Shown here piece by piece: positions 7,226-15,342 of a stretch of 18,541 nt of DNA. A program made the position numbers and the translations under genes. A model generated the notes under the pieces. It was not told the origin of the DNA. It saw only the letters and a list, made by a program, of their open reading frames with translations, and did no database searches. The stretch is taken from contig JAIDKP010000095.1 in NCBI GenBank assembly GCA_029051445.1, forward strand, positions 1 to 18,541, given 5' to 3'. Every line of letters starts with the position of its first letter. Within the stretch, counting starts at the first letter, position 1. This DNA comes from Muribaculaceae bacterium (GTDB lineage: Bacteria > Bacteroidota > Bacteroidia > Bacteroidales > Muribaculaceae).

Positions 7226-8047
7226 TTAATAAGCTTCTGATGCCGACGGAAAATCGCCGCTCTTCACATCACTGATATATGCCTGAAGAGCACCGGTCAT
7301 CACCTCGTTCAGATCGGCATACTTTCTGAGGAATTTTGGAGAGAAACCCTTGTTCATGCCAAGCATATCCTGCACGACAAGCACCTGGCCGTCGCAGCCG
7401 GCACCTGCGCCAATACCTATCGTAGGGATTTCCAGCGTTTTCGAGACTTTGGTTGCCAGAGTTGCCGGGATTTTCTCAAGAACAATAGCAAAACATCCTG
7501 CCTGCTGCAGTGCAAGCGCATCGGCGATCAGCTTTTCTGCCGAAGCATCCTCTTTTGCCTGAACACCATAGGTTCCGAGCTGATTGATCGATTGGGGAGT
7601 CAGACCAAGATGTCCCATCACCGGAATTCCGGCCGATACAATGCGCTCGATCGTAGGCGCTATATCCTGACCACCCTCGATCTTTACCGCAGTCGCACCA
7701 CTTTCCTTCATGATACGTATTGCCGACTCGAGAGCCACAATCTGGTTTCCCTGGTAAGATCCGAAAGGCATATCGACAACGAGAAGAGCACGTTCAAGAC
7801 CACGCGACACACATGAAGCGAGAAAAATCATCTCGTCAAGTGTTATCGGAAGTGTTGTCGAGTGCCCGCACACGACGTTGGCGGCGGAGTCCCCAACGAG
7901 CACCACATCCATTCCGGCCTGATCAACAATACATGCGGTAGTGTAATCATAAGCCGTAAGCATTGCTATTTTCTCGCCGTTTTTTTTCATCTCGGCAAGA
8001 CGGCGCGTTGTCACTTTGCGCTGATTATCGGTTGTATTTGTCGACAT
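7226..8047 (-). CDS. panB: 3-methyl-2-oxobutanoate hydroxymethyltransferase (ketopantoate hydroxymethyltransferase)
   Basis: PanB moves a hydroxymethyl group from methylene-tetrahydrofolate to alpha-ketoisovalerate, the first committed step of pantothenate/CoA synthesis, in the cytoplasm. The 273-residue protein has the expected length and motifs: [10 protein letters not shown], Mg-binding Asp in VGDSAANVV (D53) and VVDMPFGSY (D92), KIEGG (K122/E124), GHLGLTPQ, the catalytic Glu in VLEKIP (E191), and [15 protein letters not shown]. The frame is open to a TTG at 8080, but that codon lies inside the hairpin that follows secG, so the ATG at 8047 is chosen. It appears to stand alone: secG is upstream behind a possible terminator, and ssrA is downstream with its own promoter. 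Confidence 0.95.
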   Translation of the reverse strand: MSTNTTDNQRKVTTRRLAEMKKNGEKIAMLTAYDYTTACIVDQAGMDVVLVGDSAANVVCGHSTTLPITLDEMIFLASCVSRGLERALLVVDMPFGSYQGNQIVALESAIRIMKESGATAVKIEGGQDIAPTIERIVSAGIPVMGHLGLTPQSINQLGTYGVQAKEDASAEKLIADALALQQAGCFAIVLEKIPATLATKVSKTLEIPTIGIGAGAGCDGQVLVVQDMLGMNKGFSPKFLRKYADLNEVMTGALQAYISDVKSGDFPSASEAY

Positions 8048-8069
8048 TATATTTCTATTAGATACACGG

Positions 8070-8120
8070 AAAAAGGACAAAACACATCCCCGCTGTTTTA
8101 AAGAGGGCGAGCCTTGTCCT
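8070..8120 (-). terminator. Possible terminator after secG
   Basis: Minus strand AGGACAA (8114-8120) pairs with TTGTCCT (8074-8080) and is followed by TTTTT. The 33-base interior holds C-rich and G-rich segments that could extend the helix. It lies between the secG stop (8149) and the panB start (8047) and fits a loose intrinsic terminator. Confidence 0.4.
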
Positions 8121-8148
8121 ATTTTATATTGAAGTACGGTATTACCGG

Positions 8149-8520
8149 TTACTCTGCGGCTTCGGGAGCCGGAGTCTCAACCGGGGTTTCGGTGTCAGTG
8201 GATGATGCAGGAAGTTCGGTTGCAGCGGGAGTCGGGAACTCAGGTGCCGAAGTTTCAACCGGAGTCGCATTTTTCACACGTGCGCCCGACTGCTGACCAT
8301 TAGGAGCGATCCATACAGCCACTATCGAAAGAATTGCGATAGCACAGCCAAGTGTCCAGGTGGCTTTCTCAATAAAATCATTTGTACGTCTTACACCCAT
8401 TATCTGGTTTGAGCCCGAGAAGTTGGATGCAAGGCCGCCGCCCTTTGATTTCTGCACAAGTACCACTGCGATAAGCAGTATCGACACGAGGACTGTGAGG
8501 ATGATTATAACAGCATTCAT
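8149..8520 (-). CDS. secG: Preprotein translocase subunit SecG
   Basis: SecG is the small partner of SecY and SecE and aids protein export across the inner membrane. The 123-residue product has the family pattern: helix 1 ([20 protein letters not shown]), the conserved loop [20 protein letters not shown], a short basic segment with FIEKATW, and helix 2 ([16 protein letters not shown]), followed by a hydrophilic tail. The tail (about 76-123) is rich in Pro, Glu, Thr and Ala with repeated [14 protein letters not shown] blocks and is longer than in many SecG proteins; such low-complexity tails are variable. It is the last gene of the run from the sigma54 activator, 40 bases after the TPR-like protein gene. 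Confidence 0.93.
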   Translation of the reverse strand: MNAVIIILTVLVSILLIAVVLVQKSKGGGLASNFSGSNQIMGVRRTNDFIEKATWTLGCAIAILSIVAVWIAPNGQQSGARVKNATPVETSAPEFPTPAATELPASSTDTETPVETPAPEAAE

Positions 8521-8560
8521 TGTTTCAATCGATGATTACACGATTAGTTTTCTATGTTTT

Positions 8561-9412
8561 TTATTCTGAAGACTTGTTCTCCCGCCTACGCCGCGCCTCT
8601 TCATTGGCTATCAGCTTGGCGAGAAATCTCAATTGAGGGGCAAAGTAAATATTTTTTTCGGGATAATTCAAATTTAACTGCTCTATAATTTCGTAAGCCT
8701 GGCGATAACGCTTTCGTTTGATATAGAATTTTGCAAGACTCTCCCGCAAAGTGCTGTCATCGCGGGGGGGAGGAGGTGTTGCAACAGGCCGGCCGTCGGC
8801 AACCGGCGTGGGAGCCACGAGAGGACGGGATGCAACATCCATATCCGGCAACGTTTCTCTCTCGGCCTCCTTGTCATGGGTTTTAAGTATAAACGAGTTT
8901 ATAAGGGCATCGGTCGATCCTTCCGGAGCTTCATCAGGCATTGGCAGATCATAGCGTTCCTGCTCGGCAAGCACCGATGCATAATCCGGCACCGGATTGA
9001 AAATAAGCCTCTCGATCAAAGCTTCCTCATCGCTGTCCGATTGTGTGTAGGTCGACAGGAAACGGTCGATTGTATCATCAGTCGTAGGCGTTACCGCCTC
9101 TTTGACCGGAGGATAGAACTGATCCGGCTCCATCTCGCCATGCGCGAGACCGGCCATACGGTAAAGTTCCTCTGTTGCCTGCGAAGGCATTGCGGCTATA
9201 GCTTTTCGCGCCACAGCGCGCCTCTCGGCCTGCACCGCCTCATCGGCGACAGGATATTCGCGGCATGACCTTTCAAGCCATATCCTTGCAATAGAAGTAA
9301 AAAAAGGCGCGCCGTCAAGAGCCCCGATGATCTCCGAAGCACGACACAGCGGCCTGGATTCATCAAGAATCTCTCCGGCAAGTTCCACACATCTTTGCTT
9401 CAGGTTTTCCAC
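8561..9412 (-). CDS. TPR-like protein of the lptE-secG cluster, function unknown
   Basis: An acidic, soluble protein with no signal peptide or membrane segment. The N-terminal half is helical. The middle has a low-complexity Pro-rich linker (PTPVADGRP, TPPPPRDD), and the C-terminus reads LRESLAKFYIKRKRYRQAYE, IIEQLNLNYPEK and FLAKLIANEEARRR, which looks like one or two tetratricopeptide-type helices. Similar proteins sit between lptE and secG in Bacteroidales, but their function is not established. The frame is open to an ATG at 9490, which would overlap lptE by 64 bases; the GTG at 9412, 14 bases after the lptE stop, is a better start (283 residues), but the start is uncertain. Confidence 0.7.
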   Translation of the reverse strand: MENLKQRCVELAGEILDESRPLCRASEIIGALDGAPFFTSIARIWLERSCREYPVADEAVQAERRAVARKAIAAMPSQATEELYRMAGLAHGEMEPDQFYPPVKEAVTPTTDDTIDRFLSTYTQSDSDEEALIERLIFNPVPDYASVLAEQERYDLPMPDEAPEGSTDALINSFILKTHDKEAERETLPDMDVASRPLVAPTPVADGRPVATPPPPRDDSTLRESLAKFYIKRKRYRQAYEIIEQLNLNYPEKNIYFAPQLRFLAKLIANEEARRRRENKSSE

Positions 9413-9426
9413 GGCCTCAGTGCTTT

Positions 9427-9966
9427 TTACCAGTTGCCCAGCGTAGCGTTGAAAATCAGATCGACAAGTTCCTTCGAGATCTGCTCGCAAAGTTCATCCT
9501 GAACGTCTGTAAGAAGCTCCGAGCTGTCAAAATCCCTATATGCCGAAAACGACTGATCCATGTCGTTTCCCTCTTTCTTTGTGTCGGTATATTTCACCCT
9601 GACGGTAATCGTCAGCCTCGTCATTGAAGCGTAGGCATCCTCTGTGACCGCCTGAGGCGAAAGCGAGTACCCCGTAATCTCTCCCTCAAGCACAAGGTCA
9701 GAATTGTTGTCGGTCGTACGCAGACGCGTATTACGGGTTATATAATCCAGCAACTCATTTTCAAACGTCTGTTGCAATGGAGGATAGACAAGAGCGGCCC
9801 TGATCGGGAACTCCGATACATGAATCGTCTTATAGACCGAATAATCGAGGGCTGCCCCGTTGAACTTATAGCTTATGCGACAAGCGGTAAGCAGCAATGC
9901 CACACACAACAGCAGCATTGCTGAGACTTTAAGACGACCAGAAAATCTGAAAAATTCACGTTTCAT
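9427..9966 (-). CDS. lptE: LPS assembly lipoprotein LptE
   Basis: LptE is the outer-membrane lipoprotein that plugs the LptD barrel and helps deliver LPS to the cell surface. This 179-residue protein has a signal peptide with lipobox LLTAC (Cys29), then ISYKFNGAALDYSVYKTIHV and FPIRAALVYPPLQQTFENEL, the usual Bacteroidota LptE N-terminal pattern. A mixed alpha/beta body follows (LVLEGEITGYSLSPQAV, RLTITVRVKYTDTK, FSAYRDFDSS) and a final helix QISKELVDLIFNATLGNW. It starts 10 bases after the sigma54 activator stop and is followed closely by the TPR-like protein gene, so it is translated from the same transcript. Confidence 0.9.
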   Translation of the reverse strand: MKREFFRFSGRLKVSAMLLLCVALLLTACRISYKFNGAALDYSVYKTIHVSEFPIRAALVYPPLQQTFENELLDYITRNTRLRTTDNNSDLVLEGEITGYSLSPQAVTEDAYASMTRLTITVRVKYTDTKKEGNDMDQSFSAYRDFDSSELLTDVQDELCEQISKELVDLIFNATLGNW

Positions 9967-9976
9967 ACTCTCGCCA

Positions 9977-11254
9977 TTATTCGATACCGTATTCCCTTAT
10001 TTTCCTATACAACGTCCGCTCAGATATATTCAGCTCTGCCGCAGCGGCCTTACGGCGGCCTGCATGACGTTCAAGAGCCATTTCAATCAACTCCTTTTCA
10101 GAAAGCTGAGCCGCCTTGCGACGCACATCAGCCACATCGCCGACCTGCAAAGCAGACTCATATGGGCGATAATGGGCGAGAGCCTGGGTTACAGGCGCTA
10201 CCTTCTGGCACAGAGCGGCTTCGCAGGACACATTATCCACTTCGTCGGCACTCAGATCAACGATCGGATGCCTGAATGCCCCATGAGCTACATGCGGCTG
10301 CCCCGACGAGCGCCCCACCTCCAATTCGGCACGCAGCTCATCGAGCTCATGCTGCAGCTTGAGTATCATGCTGAAAAGCATTTCTCTCTCATGTTCGTAG
10401 CGCGAAGAGCCGTCGTGAACCGCAACCGGAGAGAAGTCACCCCTTGATACAGCAGGCAGATATCGACCTACGATCTCGGCATCTATGACATTTCCGGCCT
10501 CAAACAACGACATCTGCTCCACCACGTTTTTAAGCTGCCTCACATTGCCGGGCCAGCTATAGCCCAGCAAGACATGGCGTCCGCTCTCGTCAAACGACAC
10601 CGCAGGAACGCGGTAGCGCTGGCCGAAGTCACGTGCAAAATGCACGGCAAGCATCACTATATCAAGACCGCGCTCACGCAACGGAGGCACAGAGATCTGC
10701 ACTGTCGACAGACGGTAATAAAGATCCTCACGGAAACGCCCTTCCCTGACAGCCTTGAGCATATCCACATTTGTAGCAGCCACAACACGGATATCAGTCG
10801 TCTGAACTGTCGACGAACCGACCTTGAGAAACTCTCCGCTCTCAAGCACTCTCAGCAGACGCGCCTGAGTCGTCAAAGGAAGCTCGGCAACCTCGTCAAG
10901 AAATATAGTACCGCCATCGGCCTCTTCAAAATAGCCCTTGCGGGTAGTCACAGCCCCTGTAAACGCACCCTTCTCATGACCAAACAGTTCCGAATCAATA
11001 GTACCTTCTGGTATCGCGCCGCAGTTAACCGCTATATACTTTGCATGTTTGCGCGGACTGAACGAATGGATAATCCTGGGGAAAAACTCCTTACCCGAAC
11101 CGCTTTCACCGGCGACAAGCACCGAAAGATCTATAGGCGCGACTCGAAGAGCACGCTCCACGGCGGCATTCAGTGAACTGTCATTGCCCACAATGCCAAA
11201 CCGGTTACGAGCCTGTATAGCCTCTGGACTTAGCTGTGAGATATCGATCTGCAT
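9977..11254 (-). CDS. Sigma54-interacting AAA+ transcriptional activator, Fis-type HTH, no receiver domain
   Basis: A 425-residue enhancer-binding protein. The AAA+ domain starts almost at once (FGIVGNDSSL), with Walker A GESGSGKE (49-56), the sigma54-contact loop GAFTGA (96-101), Walker B GGTIFLDE (114-121), the sensor region RVVAATN and arginine-finger region FREDLYYRL, and GYSWPGNVRQLKNVV. A long charged linker (about 280-375) leads to a Fis-like helix-turn-helix at the end (IEMALERHAGRRKAAAAELN, then ISERTLYRKIREYGIE). It remodels sigma54-RNA polymerase to open promoters. There is no receiver, GAF or PAS domain, so the input signal is unknown. It heads the cluster with lptE and secG; its targets cannot be read here. 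Confidence 0.92.
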   Translation of the reverse strand: MQIDISQLSPEAIQARNRFGIVGNDSSLNAAVERALRVAPIDLSVLVAGESGSGKEFFPRIIHSFSPRKHAKYIAVNCGAIPEGTIDSELFGHEKGAFTGAVTTRKGYFEEADGGTIFLDEVAELPLTTQARLLRVLESGEFLKVGSSTVQTTDIRVVAATNVDMLKAVREGRFREDLYYRLSTVQISVPPLRERGLDIVMLAVHFARDFGQRYRVPAVSFDESGRHVLLGYSWPGNVRQLKNVVEQMSLFEAGNVIDAEIVGRYLPAVSRGDFSPVAVHDGSSRYEHEREMLFSMILKLQHELDELRAELEVGRSSGQPHVAHGAFRHPIVDLSADEVDNVSCEAALCQKVAPVTQALAHYRPYESALQVGDVADVRRKAAQLSEKELIEMALERHAGRRKAAAAELNISERTLYRKIREYGIE

Positions 11255-11276
11255 TTATCAGGATTAGCAATGAGAG

Positions 11277-11309
11277 AAAAGGCCGGGCAATCGCTTGCTT
11301 CGGCCTTTC
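11277..11309 (-). terminator. Terminator downstream of tRNA-fMet
   Basis: Inverted repeat AAAGGCCG (11278-11285) and CGGCCTTT (11301-11308) around a 15-base loop; on the minus strand it is followed by TTTTC. It is close to symmetrical and could work in both directions. It separates the tRNA gene from the sigma54 activator gene. Confidence 0.65.
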
Positions 11310-11323
11310 TGTCGGTTCTTTTG

Positions 11324-11395
<72 letters not shown>

Positions 11396-11409
11396 GTGTT
11401 TCAGTACTG

Positions 11410-11440
11410 CAAAGATACTACTTTTAATGGCCTACGTCAA
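11410..11440 (-). promoter_or_regulatory. Promoter of tRNA-fMet
   Basis: Minus strand TTG (11438-11440), a 20-base spacer, then TATCTTTG (11410-11417), an exact TAnnTTTG -7 box. Transcription would begin around 11403-11405, a short leader ahead of the mature tRNA 5' end at 11395. This is the cleanest Bacteroidota promoter in the window. Confidence 0.75.
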
Positions 11441-11462
11441 CCCCCTTACAATAAAATCATTG

Positions 11463-11909
11463 TTAATTATTGCTAATTACAAAATATATCACTGAATCCA
11501 AGCCCGTTGAGGCACGCCACCACTGCACATCATCGTTCTCCCCGATCTTTACAGCGTCATATCCTGCAATCTCTCCGTCCAATTCTATACTTCGCGCCTT
11601 GAGCGAGAATCTTGCACTGCGGCCGTCTGCCGCAAGATCACGCAGCGACACACTCTCATCATCAGCTACAACGAGTACTCCGGGCACACCGTAGCACAAC
11701 GACACACCGGCCCCGACGCACCTCGGGGTCGCATCCTCAAGCTCTGCGATATCCTGCGCCGTCAGCTTGGTCCCGTCGGGCAACACAGGAGACACCGGAA
11801 GCTCCTCCCTGCCATTATGGTCACCCGGATCGCGCCGTACATCGTCACTACAGGCCACCGCAACCGGCAGAATACCGACCGACAGCATCATTCTCACAAA
11901 TACACTCAT
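11463..11909 (-). CDS. Small predicted surface lipoprotein, unknown function
   Basis: A 148-residue protein with a short signal peptide and lipobox PVAVAC (Cys20), followed by SDD, an acidic signal typical of surface-exported Bacteroidota lipoproteins. A short Pro/Glu-rich spacer follows (about 25-45), and then a compact region rich in beta strands (GVSLCYGVPGVLVVADDES, FSLKARSIELDGEIAG, DSVIYFVISNN). I do not recognise a family. It starts 4 bases after the endonuclease I-like gene stop, so it is the last gene of the nadE unit. Pairing with a secreted nuclease-like protein could mean a shared role at the cell surface, but nothing in the sequence shows this. Confidence 0.65.
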   Translation of the reverse strand: MSVFVRMMLSVGILPVAVACSDDVRRDPGDHNGREELPVSPVLPDGTKLTAQDIAELEDATPRCVGAGVSLCYGVPGVLVVADDESVSLRDLAADGRSARFSLKARSIELDGEIAGYDAVKIGENDDVQWWRASTGLDSVIYFVISNN

Positions 11910-11913
11910 ATCA

Positions 11914-12924
11914 TCAGTCGGTAATCAGCACAACAACTTTGCCACGACATCCGTCGGCACTAAACTCAAACTCATGCTTCCCCTTTCCGAGTTCCGAAAC
12001 CGCGACACGTTTCCCCGCGACCCGACGGCCATCGACAGTCCATGCAGCATTTTCCGGAACAAACGGCGACACAAGATCCACCGTCACGTCAGAAGGAGCG
12101 TACACCCCCTTCAAAGGCTTCAACGCTGGTTCATCGCCACCTGATCCAAAAGGCACATCCTTCTGCTCTCCCCATATATGCCCCACAAGAGCCGGCCATG
12201 AAACAAACGGATTAACATTTCCCTGCAAGGCGGCCACCGCTTCATTTCGTTGACGTTCCCTGTCATCGGGCATCTGGCCGTCGTGCAGCCCCAACAGATA
12301 CCCGACAGCAGCCGATGAGAGCGACGGATATTTCCCGGGGGCCATGAACACCGCGCCCGGACCTACCCAAAGGTCCGACGGATAGATACAGGCGGCATAC
12401 AGTATCGCACGCGCCAGTTCGCCGGCATATCCCGACGGCAACACCCACACCCCCTGACCGAAGGCATCCTCGCCTATTTTAATAGAACCGTTGTCATAAT
12501 ACGTCTTCACCGATACCGGCCAGGGCATATAATCCTTACGCAGCCCCACAATATCGCTCTCGCACGGATACAGCACATGCATATCGCGGCACATCACAGG
12601 CAGCAACGCATAGTCGGGCATCCACCAGCTTCTATCGACAACAGGCAACATGGTCACTCCCTCAATCGTCAGTCCGTCTTCGGATAACAGAAATGAGTCT
12701 CCGCCAAAGCGGTTTATCACTTTCCCGTCGCCGGCGGCATCAACACGCAGCAAAGCAGGCCACAGATCCCCATCGGCATGAACCGCCGAAGGGCTGCAAT
12801 GCACACGCACCGCCTCCTTCAATGCCTCGCCGCAAAGCCCTGCAGCCCACTCCGGCGACTGCGCCGACACGATCGACACCGCAAAGGCTACAGCCACCAC
12901 AAAACCGCATATACGCCCTGTCAC
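11914..12924 (-). CDS. Secreted endonuclease I-like protein, probably degenerate
   Basis: From the GTG at 12924, which overlaps the nadE stop as GTGA, the protein has 336 residues and a clean signal peptide (TGRICGFVVAVAFAVSIVSA). The central part follows the endonuclease I (EndA/NucM) pattern seen in Bacteroidota: RDMHVLYPCESD (H116), NGSIKIGEDAF, GELARAILYAACIYP, then a DDRERQRNEAVAALQGNVNP block and FVSWPALVGHIWGE. These enzymes cut DNA non-specifically outside the cytoplasm using a beta-beta-alpha metal motif. The expected Asn-containing segment after the His motif (GEVN/NxxR) is not evident here: the sequence is IVGLRKDYMPWPVS. A beta-rich C-terminal segment (about 275-336) resembles a small sorting or Ig-like domain. 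The ATG at 12969 is a possible but less likely start. The family call is moderate, activity doubtful. Confidence 0.6.
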   Translation of the reverse strand: MTGRICGFVVAVAFAVSIVSAQSPEWAAGLCGEALKEAVRVHCSPSAVHADGDLWPALLRVDAAGDGKVINRFGGDSFLLSEDGLTIEGVTMLPVVDRSWWMPDYALLPVMCRDMHVLYPCESDIVGLRKDYMPWPVSVKTYYDNGSIKIGEDAFGQGVWVLPSGYAGELARAILYAACIYPSDLWVGPGAVFMAPGKYPSLSSAAVGYLLGLHDGQMPDDRERQRNEAVAALQGNVNPFVSWPALVGHIWGEQKDVPFGSGGDEPALKPLKGVYAPSDVTVDLVSPFVPENAAWTVDGRRVAGKRVAVSELGKGKHEFEFSADGCRGKVVVLITD

Positions 12925-14861
12925 TTTTCCGCAAGCTGAGATTCGATATCGCTTATATCCTGAAGCCACACAGCCGCCGAGGCATCGGAGGGCATACGCC
13001 AGTCACCCCTCGGCGACAGACAGACACTTCCGACTTTCGGACCGTCGGGAAGACACGAGCGTTTGAACTGCTGCGCAAAGAAACGGCGGAAAAACACGCG
13101 CAGCCACTTCAGAATCACCGCATCGTCATAATCCCCTTCAAACGCCTGGCAAGCCAGACGGTAAATCTTGGACGGACGGGAACCGAAACGCAACGTATGA
13201 TATAGGAAAAAGTCATGCAACTCATATGGACCGACAAGATCCTCTGTCACCTGCGCGATCTCACCTCCGGCCGTAGGAGGAAGCAGCTCAGGACTTACAG
13301 GAGTGGCGGCTATGTCGAGCAGGACTTCCCGCAATCTGCTTCCTTCCGGAGCTTCATAAGCAAACCACTCCACAAGGTATCTCACAAGAGTTTTAGGTAC
13401 CCCGGCATTCACTCCATACATCGACATATGGTCGCCGTTATATGTCGCCCATCCGAGCGCCAGTTCCGACAGATCACCCGTCCCGAGCACCATTCCGCTT
13501 GTCTGGTTTGCTATATCCATCAGCAGCAATGTGCGTTGGCGGGCTTGAGAATTTTCATAAGTGACATCATGCACATTCCGGTCATGCCCGATATCACGGA
13601 AATGCTGTTCGACAGCCGGCACAATCGAGATTTCGCGCAACGAAGCGCCGAGGAGCTCCGCCAGATCGACCGCATTGTTGCGTGTGCGTCCCGTAGTACC
13701 GAATCCGGGCATAGTCACTGCGACAATTCCCCGGGGATCAAGACCGAGACGGTCAAACGCCCTGCGGGCCACAAGCAGAGCAAGAGTCGAGTCAAGCCCC
13801 CCCGACACTCCCACCACAAGCGATGCGCAGTTGGTATGCTTCAGACGCTTGGCAAGACCGGCAGCTTGGATATTCACAATCTCGTCACACCTGCGACTGC
13901 GGTTTTCTTCTCCGGACGGGACGAAAGGCAGACGTGCGACAGGACGCAACAGCTTCTCGTCAATCGCGGCAGCATTCCGAACCAAGCTCTCGTCTTCCCT
14001 GACCAGAACGACATCACATGTCCGGAGCATCGATGATGCCTCATAATAAGTACCCTTATGCATACGGTCACGGCGAAGTTGCTCCACGTCGACATCAGCG
14101 ACAGCAAAGCAGTTTTCTGCGTTCCAACGTTGGCTTGAGGCAAGCAATATACCGTTTTCAGCCACAAGCGCTTTTCCGTCGAAGACAAGATCGGTCGACG
14201 ACTCACCGAACCCGGCCGAAGCATATACATATCCGCACACACATCGCGCCGACTGCTGCTTTACAAGATCAAGAAGATAATCATATTTACCCGTTATATC
14301 ATCAGATGCCGACAGATTAAGCACGATATCGGCACCTGCAAGTGCCAGGCACGACGAAACCGGCACCGGAGTCCAGAGATCCTCACATATTTCGATCCCG
14401 ACTTTCACACCGCCAAGTTCATACAGCGACACCTTCTCCAGTGATGCGGGAGTAAAAAAACGACGTTCATAAAACTCGTCGTAATTGGGCAGGAAAGTCT
14501 TGTCAGCCGCAAGCACAACCGTTCCGCGGTGTATGAGTACCGCGCTGTTGTACAGACGTCCGTCATGCTCCCTCGGCACGCCTACGGCAAAAGCGATATC
14601 CATGGCCGCCGTCTCACAGCACAGCCTTTCGACACCATCTTTGGCCGCATCAAGCAGAGCACGCGAATGAAAAAGATCGGCACAGGTATATCCGGTTACC
14701 GACAGTTCCGGAAAAACCGCAAGTTCGACATTTCTTTCTTCGAGGTCAGCCAGTCTGTCAAGAATGTTGTTGACATTGAATTTGACATCGCCGACCGACA
14801 CATGCAGCGCACATGCGGCAACTCTGATATATCCTTTGTTTCGGGTATTTATAGAAGACAT
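12921..14861 (-). CDS. nadE: Glutamine-dependent NAD+ synthetase
   Basis: NadE converts deamido-NAD to NAD using ATP and ammonia taken from glutamine, the last step of NAD synthesis. The 646-residue protein has both domains. The N-terminal nitrilase-type glutaminase carries the catalytic triad: Glu52 in FPELSVTGY, Lys121 in DKTFLPNYDEFYERR and Cys159 in GIEICEDLW. The C-terminal synthetase has the ATP loop SGGLDS (353-358), plus VTMPGFGTTGRTRNNA, GTGDLSELALGW and TYNGDHMSMYGVNAG. The ATG at 14861 is chosen because the upstream TTG at 14888 lies inside the putative -7 box (TAAATTTG, 14885-14892). The stop overlaps the start of the endonuclease I-like gene, so the two are translationally coupled. 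Confidence 0.96.
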   Translation of the reverse strand: MSSINTRNKGYIRVAACALHVSVGDVKFNVNNILDRLADLEERNVELAVFPELSVTGYTCADLFHSRALLDAAKDGVERLCCETAAMDIAFAVGVPREHDGRLYNSAVLIHRGTVVLAADKTFLPNYDEFYERRFFTPASLEKVSLYELGGVKVGIEICEDLWTPVPVSSCLALAGADIVLNLSASDDITGKYDYLLDLVKQQSARCVCGYVYASAGFGESSTDLVFDGKALVAENGILLASSQRWNAENCFAVADVDVEQLRRDRMHKGTYYEASSMLRTCDVVLVREDESLVRNAAAIDEKLLRPVARLPFVPSGEENRSRRCDEIVNIQAAGLAKRLKHTNCASLVVGVSGGLDSTLALLVARRAFDRLGLDPRGIVAVTMPGFGTTGRTRNNAVDLAELLGASLREISIVPAVEQHFRDIGHDRNVHDVTYENSQARQRTLLLMDIANQTSGMVLGTGDLSELALGWATYNGDHMSMYGVNAGVPKTLVRYLVEWFAYEAPEGSRLREVLLDIAATPVSPELLPPTAGGEIAQVTEDLVGPYELHDFFLYHTLRFGSRPSKIYRLACQAFEGDYDDAVILKWLRVFFRRFFAQQFKRSCLPDGPKVGSVCLSPRGDWRMPSDASAAVWLQDISDIESQLAEK

Positions 14862-14884
14862 TTTTGTCGGTATTTTTGTTTGGC

Positions 14885-14892
14885 ACAAATTT
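14885..14892 (-). promoter_or_regulatory. -7 promoter element of nadE
   Basis: Minus strand TAAATTTG, an exact TAnnTTTG match, placing the start site near 14878 and leaving a leader of about 17 bases before the ATG at 14861. No TTTG is seen at the ideal -33 distance, so confidence is moderate. Confidence 0.5.
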
Positions 14893-14950
14893 ATAACTTA
14901 TTTGCGCAAATACCGGCTTGGCCTGATTATATTTTCCGCCACACGGCTGG

Positions 14951-15304
14951 TCAGAGCATACTGTCGATATGATCTTCAAGCATACGACCTGTATAAGGAG
15001 CCACAATATAGTCATCGGCTCCGGCACTCAGAGCCTCAGCCATTGCATCATAGTCTTCCTTGTGAGAGCATAGCAGGACACCGGCATTGGCATTCCTCAT
15101 TTTAAGCGACTCTATATACGATATCGCCTCGCCCTCATCCAATGCCAGCGGGTCAATCGCAAGAAGTGCGATCTGTGAAGCCGGAACCGACAACGCCTCA
15201 AGCAAAGTCGAGCAATAAACGACATTAAATCCCTTAGGCATATAGTTTTCACTTATACGCCTGAACAATGTGCCGTCAAGATCGATTACAACGATTGTCT
15301 TCAT
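14951..15304 (-). CDS. Stand-alone receiver-like (CheY-fold) protein, degenerate
   Basis: A 117-residue single-domain protein with a response-regulator receiver pattern: MKTIVVIDLDG (acidic pair D8/D10), LLAIDPL with the likely phospho-acceptor Asp51, GVLLCSH with Ser80 at the Thr/Ser site, and ALSAGADDYIVAPYTGRML. The invariant Lys before the cis-Pro in beta5 (usually KP) is replaced by Ala102 (VAPY), so normal phosphorylation switching is doubtful. There is no DNA-binding or other output domain and no histidine kinase nearby. The frame is open to 15349, but the ATG at 15304 fits the domain edge and lies 31 bases downstream of a TAATTTTG -7 box. A non-receiver Rossmann-like protein is possible but less likely. 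Confidence 0.7.
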   Translation of the reverse strand: MKTIVVIDLDGTLFRRISENYMPKGFNVVYCSTLLEALSVPASQIALLAIDPLALDEGEAISYIESLKMRNANAGVLLCSHKEDYDAMAEALSAGADDYIVAPYTGRMLEDHIDSML

Positions 15305-15334
15305 CCGGTTTTTTCCTTTGAGATTTACCGTTTG

Positions 15335-15342
15335 CAAAATTA
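15335..15342 (-). promoter_or_regulatory. -7 promoter element of the receiver-like gene
   Basis: Minus strand TAATTTTG, an exact TAnnTTTG match. The start site would be near 15328, about 24 bases before the ATG at 15304. It also rules out the more upstream in-frame start at 15349. No convincing -33 element is visible. Confidence 0.55.

Noticed and set aside
6817..7275. Two plus-strand ORFs of 77 and 74 codons
   Set aside because: They lie over the tmRNA on the opposite strand, with no protein features.
8114..8296. Plus-strand ORF with Gly/Val/Ser repeats opposite secG
   Set aside because: It is the reverse complement of the Pro/Glu/Thr-rich SecG tail; low complexity explains the open frame.
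12693..14320. Several plus-strand ORFs of 100-273 codons opposite nadE and its neighbour
   Set aside because: Antisense shadows of G/C-rich coding sequence; rich in Arg/His/Ser, with no recognisable domains, while the minus strand encodes complete enzymes.
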